Shown here one piece after another: positions 51,629 to 60,500 of a DNA stretch of 64,000 nucleotides (position 1 is the first letter of the stretch; every line of letters starts with the position of its first letter). This DNA comes from Oribacterium sp. WCC10 (GTDB lineage: Bacteria; Bacillota; Clostridia; Lachnospirales; Lachnospiraceae): positions 61,526-125,525 of the forward strand of contig NZ_FOPH01000010.1 of assembly GCF_900113415.1 (NCBI RefSeq). The letters are read 5' to 3'. Position numbers and translations under genes: made by a program. Under the pieces are notes generated by a model. It had not been told where the DNA came from. It saw only the letters and a program-made list of their open reading frames with translations, and made no database searches.

Positions 51629-53665
51629 ATGCAGGATAATATTTTTACAGACGAACAGAATCATCTCACTGAGCTCTATGACAGGCTCATCAATATGAAG
51701 ACACAGATGGAGGCAGAACTTATTGACCTCCAGAATCAGGCAAGCGAAGAGAAGAATACTGTCAGTGACGATCTCCAATACGACTTTGTGGGCATCGAAG
51801 AGTCTCAGGAAACTCTTATCGAGTTTGAAACCATGAGCCGTGCTGTAGAGGAGCTTAATATCAGCAGCCGTACCGTAAGTACAGCCCTTTCCAAGGTTAA
51901 CAGACTTCTTCCCAGACCGTATTTTGCCCGTATCAATGTACAGTTCCCGGATGAACCGGAAGAGGAGTCCTACTATATAGGAACCACTTCTGTATCCAAT
52001 GAGGAACACGAACCTGTTGTCATTGACTGGCGAAGCCCTATAGCAGAGGTGTACTACAATCAGCAGATGGGCGAGACATCCTATGAGGTCGACGGTCGAA
52101 AGATTCCTGTAGACCTTAAGCTCCGAAGACAGTTCGATATCGAAGGGAATGTTCTGAAGGCTTACTTCGATACAAAGATTGCCCTTGAGGATCCGCTTCT
52201 GATTCATTCGCTTACCAGAAAGCGTACCGACAAGATGCAGTCCATCACCGAGACTATCCAGAAGGAACAGAATGCTATCATCAGACATCCGGACGTACCT
52301 GTTCTTCTGGTTCAGGGTATCGCAGGAAGCGGAAAGACTTCTGTTCTGCTTCAGAGAATCGCATATCTGTTCTACAGAAGGCGCCATACATTACGTCCCA
52401 ACCAGGTATGCCTCGTGACACTGAATCCGGTATTCCAGCAGTACATAGATCACGTACTTCCCGAGATGGGTGAAGCCAATCCCACCACCATGACATGGTC
52501 GGATTTTCTTGATTCCATGGGAGTTGACAGTCTCGGAGAGGCCGACATTACCGAAGCCGACTCACTTCACCTGATAGACGAGGGCCTGGTTGGTTTCAGA
52601 CTGGATGAGCGTTATATTCACGGCATCACACTGAAACACGCAAAGGTTCTTGATAAAAAGCAGATTGCCGGTGTCCTCAGAAAGTACAAGAATACCTCTT
52701 CAACTTCCTGGATCATTCAGACAGCGGTGGAAGAGCTTCAGGAACTGGCAAGAAAGAATGCCAGAAAGATGGAAAAGAAAAACAAGGAACTGGATCTGGA
52801 CAGCGTCAATTTCGACGACCAGGATCCTGATGTGAACCAGTTCGGTGGCGCAGCCGAGAAAATACGCAATCTTGACTGGCTTGACATAAATGCTATCGGA
52901 AAGCACATCCTCGGAAAGGATGACCTGACTCCGGCTGAGTATACATATCTCAAGCTTTCACTTACCGGTATCAGCGACCACAATACACGTTATGTCATAG
53001 TGGACGAGGTTCAGGATTACACCGAGGCTCAGATCATGCTCATGACAAAGTATTTCAAAAATGCTCACTTCATGATGCTGGGAGATGAGTTCCAGTCTAT
53101 CCACAGCGGAACCGCTACCTTCGGAGATCTTGACAGATGGTTCACATCTCTCGGCAAGGAAGTAACCAATCTCAGCCTTCTGACGAGTTACCGTTCATCA
53201 CCTGAGATCACAGGTCTTTTCACAAGCCTGCTGCCGAAGGAGATAAGAGTCCAGACCAATTCTGTACAGCGCGAGGGCATTGAACCGGAAATTCTTGCCT
53301 GTGATACGCATGAGGCTTATGAAGTAAAGCTAAGACAAGTTATCGCCGAGAACACAAGAGATGAGGGACTCACAGCCGTCATCTGCGAAGACTGGACCGG
53401 ACTCAACATGCTGAACCGCGTTCTTGGTGAGGATGCCCCTCACACCGTCCGCTCTTATGAAGCACTTCCGAAGTCGGGAGTTGTACTCATGGAACTTAAG
53501 CTTGCAAAGGGACTTGAGTTCGACACGGTTATCCTTCCGGATGTAACGAAGCGAGACTATCCTGAAGGAGAGCTCTTCAGACACAGACTCTACACTGCCA
53601 TGTCGAGAGCTACAGAGAAGCTTATCATCCTGTCAGACGGAGAATTGTCTCCGCTCGTGAAATAA
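51629..53665 (+). CDS. helD: HelD-like UvrD-family helicase/RNA polymerase recycling factor
   Basis: 678 residues from ATG 51629; the frame is open further upstream but would run through repeat H. An N-terminal coiled arm (about 1-60, 'LYDRLINMKTQMEAELIDL') precedes the split UvrD ATPase: Walker A GIAGSGKTS at about 230-238, 'FYRRRHTLRPNQVCLVTLNP', Walker B VIVDEVQDYTEAQ, motif III/IV 'HFMMLGDEFQSIHSG' and 'LTSYRSSPEITGLF', ending 'RHRLYTAMSRATEKLIIL'. HelD removes stalled RNA polymerase from DNA; that function is by family, as UvrD-like repair helicases are similar. Confidence 0.85.
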   Translation: MQDNIFTDEQNHLTELYDRLINMKTQMEAELIDLQNQASEEKNTVSDDLQYDFVGIEESQETLIEFETMSRAVEELNISSRTVSTALSKVNRLLPRPYFARINVQFPDEPEEESYYIGTTSVSNEEHEPVVIDWRSPIAEVYYNQQMGETSYEVDGRKIPVDLKLRRQFDIEGNVLKAYFDTKIALEDPLLIHSLTRKRTDKMQSITETIQKEQNAIIRHPDVPVLLVQGIAGSGKTSVLLQRIAYLFYRRRHTLRPNQVCLVTLNPVFQQYIDHVLPEMGEANPTTMTWSDFLDSMGVDSLGEADITEADSLHLIDEGLVGFRLDERYIHGITLKHAKVLDKKQIAGVLRKYKNTSSTSWIIQTAVEELQELARKNARKMEKKNKELDLDSVNFDDQDPDVNQFGGAAEKIRNLDWLDINAIGKHILGKDDLTPAEYTYLKLSLTGISDHNTRYVIVDEVQDYTEAQIMLMTKYFKNAHFMMLGDEFQSIHSGTATFGDLDRWFTSLGKEVTNLSLLTSYRSSPEITGLFTSLLPKEIRVQTNSVQREGIEPEILACDTHEAYEVKLRQVIAENTRDEGLTAVICEDWTGLNMLNRVLGEDAPHTVRSYEALPKSGVVLMELKLAKGLEFDTVILPDVTKRDYPEGELFRHRLYTAMSRATEKLIILSDGELSPLVK

Positions 53666-53725
53666 CTATTCAGTTGTTACAGGAATCCGGGCGAAGGCCT
53701 GGAAACACTTAGGGAAACCGATTCC

Positions 53726-53850
53726 AGGGAAACGTTGATTAAAGCGTTTCTCCGGCTGGATTTTCGATGCGAAGCATCAACTTCCATTGAAAATTCATGC
53801 CCCGACGCCGGAGGCTCTATGGAAACACTAGTATAATCAGTATTTCCATA
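53726..53850 (+). repeat. Second intergenic repeat family, long copy 2 plus palindrome
   Basis: AGGGAAACGTTGATTAAAGC.. then TTTCGATGCGAAGCATCAAC, TTGAAAATTCATGCCCCGAC and GCCGGAGGCTCTA, as at 30799-30896, followed by GGAAACACTAGTATAATCAG and TATTTCC (53820-53849). Confidence 0.75.
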
Positions 53851-53954
53851 GAGATTTACGCTTTGGCACCTCGGTCTCATATGGATCCCTTTGGATCTTC
53901 TATAATCCTGCCTCAGCCTGATTTTTTCCCTTCAACACCTGAATTTTAAAATAA

Positions 53955-53993
53955 ACGCTCCCCGAAGGTATTGAAAATATGCCCGGGGAGCGT
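53955..53993 (+). terminator. Strong GC hairpin, possible terminator
   Basis: ACGCTCCCCG (53955-53964) pairs perfectly with CGGGGAGCGT (53984-53993). Only ATAATTATATT follows, so the T tract is poor. Confidence 0.5.
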
Positions 53994-54048
53994 ATAATTA
54001 TATTGCGCGCAACCATTCGCGTATTTTTTTGATGTTTCCGACACAATA

Positions 54049-54123
54049 TGACGTGAGTGTTAAAAGTATTTACCACTCACTGATGATGTCCGGCACGCAC
54101 ACATTCGTGTGCATGTGCTGATG
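54049..54123 (+). repeat. Intergenic repeat, copy I (before the aldo/keto reductase gene)
   Basis: TGACGTGAGTGTTAAAAGTA, TTTACCACTCACTGATGATG, TCCGGCAC, then GCACAC-ATTC-GTGTGC and ATGTGCTGATGAA. It ends 26 bases before the gene. Confidence 0.8.
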
Positions 54124-54148
54124 AAAAAATTTCACGAGGTGACCAGCT

Positions 54149-55132
54149 ATGTACGTTGCAAATGAAAAAAGATATGAAAATATGACCTATCGCCGCTCAG
54201 GAAAGAGTGGTCTTTTACTTCCGGCCATTTCCCTGGGACTCTGGCACAATTTCGGTGACACCGGAGTTTATTCCAACATGGAAGATATGTGCTTCACAGC
54301 TTTTGATAACGGCATCACCCACTTTGACCTTGCCAACAATTACGGTCCTGAAGCAGGCAGCGCCGAGAAAAATTTCGGCAGAATAGTGAAAGAAAACTTC
54401 ATGCCTTACAGAGATGAGATGATCATCTCAACCAAAGCCGGCTACTTTATGTGGGATGGTCCCTACGGCGACTGGGGCAGCAGAAAATATCTTATCGCGA
54501 GCATTGATCAGTCCCTTAAGAGGATGGGGCTCGATTATGTAGACATTTTCTATCACCATCGTATGGATCCGAATACTCCGCTGGAAGAGACCATGGGCGC
54601 TCTCGCACAGATTGTAAACAGCGGAAAGGCTCTTTATGCAGGTTTGTCCAACTATGACGGAGAGACTCTCAGAAAAGCCACCGGAATCCTTGCCCGTCTC
54701 AATGTACCTTTTGTCATAAATCAGAACCGTTACAGCATGCTTGACAGAACCATCGAACACAACGGACTCAAGGAAACCGCGAAGGAACTTGGAAAGGGTA
54801 TCATATGCTTTTCACCTCTTGCCCAGGGACTCCTTTCCGGAAAATACCTTGAAGGCATCCCTGAGGACAGCCGCGTAAGAACCGACGGCAGATTCCTGAA
54901 TGAGTCCAAGCTCACGACGGAGACATTAGACAAAGTACGTAAACTTGATGCCATCGCAAAGAAAAGAGGACAGTCACTCCCTGAAATGGCTCTCGCATGG
55001 CTCTTAAACCAGGAAGAGATCACCTCCGTTCTTATCGGCGCATCAAGACCGTCACAGATCATCGCTGACATAAAGGCACTTGAAAATACAGCATTTACGG
55101 AAGAAGAACTTAAGGAAATTGATAGCATTTGA
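54149..55132 (+). CDS. Aldo/keto reductase (YghZ/Kv-beta-like)
   Basis: 327 residues. NADPH-dependent carbonyl reductase with TIM-barrel fold. Catalytic Asp/Tyr in 'THFDLANNYGPEAGSAEKNFG', Lys in ISTKAGYFMW and His in YHHRMDP; the length and 'NSGKALYAGLSNYDGETLRK' and 'SVLIGASRPSQI' match the YghZ/L-glyceraldehyde-3-phosphate reductase subgroup. The true substrate is not predictable. GAGGTGA precedes the ATG. Its TGA shares one base with the next start codon (TGATG), so the helicase downstream is likely coupled. Confidence 0.93.
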   Translation: MYVANEKRYENMTYRRSGKSGLLLPAISLGLWHNFGDTGVYSNMEDMCFTAFDNGITHFDLANNYGPEAGSAEKNFGRIVKENFMPYRDEMIISTKAGYFMWDGPYGDWGSRKYLIASIDQSLKRMGLDYVDIFYHHRMDPNTPLEETMGALAQIVNSGKALYAGLSNYDGETLRKATGILARLNVPFVINQNRYSMLDRTIEHNGLKETAKELGKGIICFSPLAQGLLSGKYLEGIPEDSRVRTDGRFLNESKLTTETLDKVRKLDAIAKKRGQSLPEMALAWLLNQEEITSVLIGASRPSQIIADIKALENTAFTEEELKEIDSI

Positions 55133-57285
55133 TGGAAGATATACTATTTGGTTTAAATGAATCTCAGACTGAAGCAGTCACCACCACAGAAGGATTTGTC
55201 AGAGTCATTGCCGGAGCAGGTTCCGGCAAGACCCGGGCACTGACACACAGATTCGCATATCTTGTGAATGATCTCGGGGTTTTACCGGGCAACATACTTT
55301 GTGTAACCTTCACCAACAAGGCTGCCAATGAAATGCGCCAGCGTATTCATGCCCTCACGGGAGACAACGACACCGGATACATCAATACTTTCCACGGTTT
55401 CTGCGTCAATATCCTCCAGGAAGACAGTCATGCCATCAGCTATCCGAAAAGCTTCATGGTTCTGGACAACAGCGACATCGATGAGATGCTGAAGATCATC
55501 TACGAAGAGCGGGGACTGACTCTCCGTGACAGAACCTTCGGAAGTGCGAGAGATATGTTTGAGATGAGAAAATGCATATCCGAAACAAGCTATTATCTCG
55601 ACATGATCAATCTCCCCATAGATGAACTTCATCAGAAGTATCTGGATGCCACCGAAACAGATGACATCCTTTTTTACGGATATCTCTATCAGGAACGTAA
55701 AACCTTTGCCGTGGATTACAATGATCTGATTATTCTGAGCCTGCATATATTTCAGGAGCATCCGGACATAGCATTAAAGTGGCAGAAACGCCTTGAGTAC
55801 ATCGAGATTGATGAATTTCAGGATATTGACCCGCTTCAGTATAAGCTAATGGAGGTTCTTTGCGGTTACCACAAAAACCTTTTCATAGTGGGAGATCCGG
55901 ATCAGACCATTTACACATGGCGTGGTGCCAATGTTAAGTACCTTTTGGATTTTGACAAACATTTCCCCGGCACAAAAACCATCATGATGCTTGAAAACTA
56001 TCGCTCCACCCCGGAGATACTTAAAGTCTGCAATTCGCTCATCAGTAAGAATAAACAACGTCTTGCCAAGGATCTGTCACCGGTTCTTGAACCGGGAGTT
56101 CCCGTGGTCTGTCATCTTGCTGATGACTCTGTGCAGGAAGCCACATGGATAGTCAAAAACATTGAAACCCTCCATCAGATGGGTGTTCCATACAGGGATA
56201 TCACCTGCCTTTACCGCGCACACTACGTGACACGAACCATAGAAGAGGTGTTTCTCAAATCGAAGATTCCCTACACGATATATTCAGGCGTGCAGTTCTT
56301 TGGACGCATGGAGATAAAGGACGCCCTTTGCTATCTTCGAATGATAGTTTACAAGGATGACCTGTCCTTCCGCCGTATTGCCAATGTTCCTAAACGAAAC
56401 CTTGGCGTGCGCCGCATGAAGTTTCTTGAGGACTACACAGAATCAAATGGCGGAACACTGTACGAAGCATTGCTCAGAAATTCTGACAATGAGCTTTTCA
56501 AGGGTACTAAAGCCCAGGAATTTATTTCCATGATAGAAAAATTTTCCTCCTCTTACGAGGATAAGACCATCTCGGAAGTGCTGGGATCCATACTTCACGA
56601 ATCCGGTTATGAGAAAATGCTGCGAACCGAAGGCTCTCAGGAGCGTCTCGACAATCTGGCAGAATTAAAGCAATCGATTTTCGAGTTTGAAACAAGCGCC
56701 GGGGAGGAAACTGATCTTGAGAGTTATCTTAAGAGTGTTTCTTTACTGTCAAACATGGATGTAGCGGATACTTCCGACAAAGTAAAACTTATGACTGTTC
56801 ACAGTGCAAAGGGTCTTGAGTTCCCTTATGTTTTTCTGTGCAGCATGTCAGAAGGCATCTTCCCGTCCAAAAAGACCAATTCGCTTGAGGGGATGGAAGA
56901 GGAAAGACGCCTTGCTTTCGTCGCCATGAGCAGAGCCGAGAAAGGCCTGTATATCTCAGAAGCTGCCGGACGAAACTTTGATGGCTCACCCAGATATCCA
57001 TCCAGATTCATACTTGATATTGACCCGTCTCTGCTGAGCTATACCGAAGCTCCAAAGGCCAGCCTTATATCCGAAACACTGAGTTATATCAATCTGGTTG
57101 ATTCCCGTTTCAGGGTGACTGCCGAACAGGATCTTTTCCGGACAGGAGACAGGATAAAACACAAAGCTTTTGGATCCGGCACCATCAGGGAGGTCAACAT
57201 GGATAAAAATGCCTACACCATCCAGTTTGATGATATGCCTACAGAAAGACAGATTTCATTCAGAGTGAAACTTGAAAAAGAATAA
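55132..57285 (+). CDS. PcrA/UvrD-like ATP-dependent DNA helicase
   Basis: 717 residues from ATG 55132. SF1A helicase motifs in order: Q-motif 'LNESQTEAVTTTEGFVRVIAG', Walker A GAGSGKTRAL, Ia 'CVTFTNKAANEMRQRIH', II IDEFQDIDPLQY, III 'FIVGDPDQTIYTWRGAN', IV 'ENYRSTPEILK', V 'KLMTVHSAKGLEFPYVFL' and VI 'RRLAFVAMSRAEKGLYI'. The C-terminal Tudor-like end 'GDRIKHKAFGSGTIREVN' occurs in PcrA and binds RNA polymerase. It unwinds DNA 3'-5' in repair and replication restart. A second, closer PcrA could exist elsewhere, so no symbol is given. Confidence 0.9.
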   Translation: MEDILFGLNESQTEAVTTTEGFVRVIAGAGSGKTRALTHRFAYLVNDLGVLPGNILCVTFTNKAANEMRQRIHALTGDNDTGYINTFHGFCVNILQEDSHAISYPKSFMVLDNSDIDEMLKIIYEERGLTLRDRTFGSARDMFEMRKCISETSYYLDMINLPIDELHQKYLDATETDDILFYGYLYQERKTFAVDYNDLIILSLHIFQEHPDIALKWQKRLEYIEIDEFQDIDPLQYKLMEVLCGYHKNLFIVGDPDQTIYTWRGANVKYLLDFDKHFPGTKTIMMLENYRSTPEILKVCNSLISKNKQRLAKDLSPVLEPGVPVVCHLADDSVQEATWIVKNIETLHQMGVPYRDITCLYRAHYVTRTIEEVFLKSKIPYTIYSGVQFFGRMEIKDALCYLRMIVYKDDLSFRRIANVPKRNLGVRRMKFLEDYTESNGGTLYEALLRNSDNELFKGTKAQEFISMIEKFSSSYEDKTISEVLGSILHESGYEKMLRTEGSQERLDNLAELKQSIFEFETSAGEETDLESYLKSVSLLSNMDVADTSDKVKLMTVHSAKGLEFPYVFLCSMSEGIFPSKKTNSLEGMEEERRLAFVAMSRAEKGLYISEAAGRNFDGSPRYPSRFILDIDPSLLSYTEAPKASLISETLSYINLVDSRFRVTAEQDLFRTGDRIKHKAFGSGTIREVNMDKNAYTIQFDDMPTERQISFRVKLEKE

Positions 57286-57300
57286 TACTATGACGCCCCG

Positions 57301-57335
57301 GATTCCTGCATTTTTTTGCAGGAATCTTTTTTTTA
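57301..57335 (+). terminator. Terminator after the PcrA-like gene
   Basis: GATTCCTGCA / TGCAGGAATC perfect stem, T-rich loop, followed by TTTTTTTT. Confidence 0.88.
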
Positions 57336-57474
57336 TACCCTCCCATAAGAAAACCAATGTCTCTACGCCGAATTATTAATTTTTCTTACTATACGCATCA
57401 AAATAATGCCTTTTATTAAAAGTGGATATTTTCTCTTAATTATTAATTATAAAATATCATTTTATAATGTCTTT

Positions 57475-57503
57475 TTGATGATATTTTTAATACCCCATAC
57501 TGT
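57475..57503 (+). promoter_or_regulatory. Possible promoter of the surface protein gene
   Basis: TTGATG (57475-57480), 17-base spacer, TACTGT (57498-57503) in a strongly AT-rich leader. Moderate match only. Confidence 0.35.
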
Positions 57504-57572
57504 AATATGCCATCTATCGAAGTTAGAGAACACATATAGAGTTTGAATTTTGAAAATGGGTGGGTAGTAAAA

Positions 57573-60500
57573 ATGAAGAAGAACAATCTTGACAAGCAGA
57601 TCTTGAAGGCATTGGCAATCGGTATTTCCGCAAGCATGGCGATTCAGCCTATGACAGCTTTAGCCGAGGGAACGACTGAAGAGTCATCTGATTCAAAGTC
57701 TGTGGAAGTATCAGATTCCGATTCTGCCGAAACAGATACAAAGGATGTTTCAACAGCAGATGACAACTTTAATGAAAGCGTAGATACAGCAGCAGGAGAA
57801 GTAAATTCAGTAGGAAGTGCTATTGACAAGGCTGAAAAGAATAATCATGTGGCCAAGGATTCCGGATCTGATAACTCTACAGAATCCGATAATGACGACT
57901 CACAATCTCAGGATATAAAGAATGTGGATACTTCAGACGACTCTACATCCAATGGTGAAGATGTAAACGCTGATGATACAATGGATAACTCATCATCTGA
58001 TGTTTCCGAAAATATCGAAGGTGATGACATCTGTTCTCAAGGCTTAAGCAATAACGCATCTGATGATGAAAACAAGTCAGAAAATATTTCGAAAAACGAA
58101 AAGCAGACTGAGAATAATGATGTTTCTACAGATTTCATCTTGGGAAACGAGCCAAACAATGAAATAAAGAATGCATATTCCGGTTTATCTGATGTGATGG
58201 AAACTGTGCATGGTGAAGATAAAACTGCGATTAATGAGGATGTTAAAGAGCTTGTTTCCGCTGAAGAAAAAATCATCGAAGTCAAGAAAGAACTTGATTC
58301 TGTTTCAGAGGACATCAACATAGTTACTGATACAGCAACCAACACTATCAAGAACATAAACACCACTATTGAAGATACAAACAGAATCGTAGAAAAAGCT
58401 GCAAAACCTGAAAGCACATCAACCGATGTAAATGTTGCCAACGAAGTACTGGAAGAGGCAAAAAAGAACGTTGAAGTGGCTAAGAAAGAGCTTGCCTCTG
58501 CAGAAGAAGAGTATTCAGATCTTGACAAAAAGTATAACAGAGCACTTTCAGATCTTAAAGATGCTCAGAAGAAGTATGATGCTGCAATTGCAAGCGCAGA
58601 TATCGATGCGAACACTGCCAAGAAAGATCTCGAGGAAGCAAAGGCTCTGGCTGCCAAACTCAAAAATGAAACTGAGGCTGCTGCCGAAGATGTTGCAAAG
58701 AAGAAGAATCTTGTAGAAGCCGAAACGCTCAATGCCATAACAGAAGAAGCTGAAGCAAAAGAAAAAGAGGCTACTTCTAAACAGAAAGAGGCTGAGAACG
58801 CTGCCAAGGACGCTGAGGAGAAGAAAAACAAGGCCGAGAATGCTGCTTCTGATGCTGCTGCAAAACAGAAAGAAGCTAACACTGCTGCTTCTAATGCTGC
58901 TACCAAGCAGAAAGAAGCTGAGAACGCTGCTCTTGATGCTGCCGCAAAACAGAAAGAAGCTGAGAATGCTGCTTCTGATGCAACAGCTAAGCAGAAGGAG
59001 GCTGAGAATGCTGCTTCTGATGCTGCTGCAAAACAGAAAGAAGCTAACACTTCTGCTTCTGATGCAACAGCTAAGCAGAAGGAGGCTGAGAATGCTGCTT
59101 CTGATGCTGCTGCAAAACAAAAAGAAGCTGAGAGTGCTGCTTCTAACGCAACAGCAAAACAGGAACTGGCTGATACTGCCACAGCAAAATTAACAAGTGC
59201 CAACAAAGCATATGCAGAAGCTCTGGCATCTTTCGAAAAGATAAAAAACGATCCTTCTGCAAAGGAGAGCGTACTAACAAATGCTCAGAATGATCTTAAA
59301 AGTGCGCAGGAGGCTGTAGAAAAGGCTACTAACGCAAAAAACTCTGCTGACAAAGCTTATAGCGAGGCTCTGGCATTAAAAAACTCTACCGAAGCAATTG
59401 CTAATGCTGCACAAACTGAGGCAAATAACAAAAAATCCGAAGCTGAGAATGCTATGAAAAATGCTGAAGCTTTAGCTACCGAAGCTACAACTATGAAGGC
59501 CAATGCCGATGCTTTAGTCACGGAAGCTACAACTATGAAGGCCAATGCCGATGCTTTAGCCACGGAAGCCACAACTATGAAAATCAATGCCGATGCTTTA
59601 GCCACGGAAGCTACAACTATGAAGGCTAATGCTGAGACTTTAGATGCTGAGGCTAAGACTTTGAAGGCTAATGCCGACGCTTTAGATGCTGAGGCTAAGA
59701 CTTTGAAGGCTAATGCCGACACTTTAGATGCCGAAGCTAAGACTTTGAAAACTAATGCCGACGCTTTAGATGCTGAGGCTAAGACTTTGAAAACTAATGC
59801 TGAGACTCTGAGTGCTGAAGCAAAAAATGCTGCCGATGATGCTTCCAGGAAGAAATCTGCGGCCGAAAACGCAGCTAAGGATGCTGCCACTAAAAAAACC
59901 ATAGCTGAACAGGCTAAGATTGATGCCGCCACTAAGGCAGAAGCTTTGGAAAATGCTAAGAATTCTTCCAAAGAAATATTAGCTTTAGAAGAAAACGCTA
60001 AGAATAGTATTAAAGTTGCTGAAAAAGAATTAGAAGCAGCCAAGAAAAACTTATCAACCATAGAAGAGAACCATACCGATCTGCCAAATGTTCACAGAAG
60101 TTCTTCATTAATTACTTCTTATCAAGTTACCGAAGCTAATATGAGAGATATTGCACTTCCTCTTATTAAGGAGTATTTTAAGAATTCATCTGTTGAATAT
60201 GGCGGGGAAAGTGATTTTTTCAGAGCGGACTTGGATCATTACTTTGTAGTTTATGTAGACGGCGTAAGACGCTATTTTGATTTCACAACCGACCAGGCTA
60301 ATAATAACATCTTTGTATTCGAAAGAAAGAAAACTGATCATTATCTTGGAAGGCTATACATATCCACTTCTTATGACAAAATAGGGGATTCTTTCACAAA
60401 CAGACTTGATTACAACAATCACACCTCAGCAAAAAAATTGGTAGAGTATGCTACCTTAAATTTAGAAAAAGTAAAAAATGAGACCAAAAGCGCCATCGAT

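Noticed and set aside
58565..60061. Long Ala/Ser/Phe-rich reading frames on the minus strand inside the surface protein gene
   Set aside because: They are shadows of the Ala/Glu/Lys codon repeats of the plus-strand gene and have no SD or family match.
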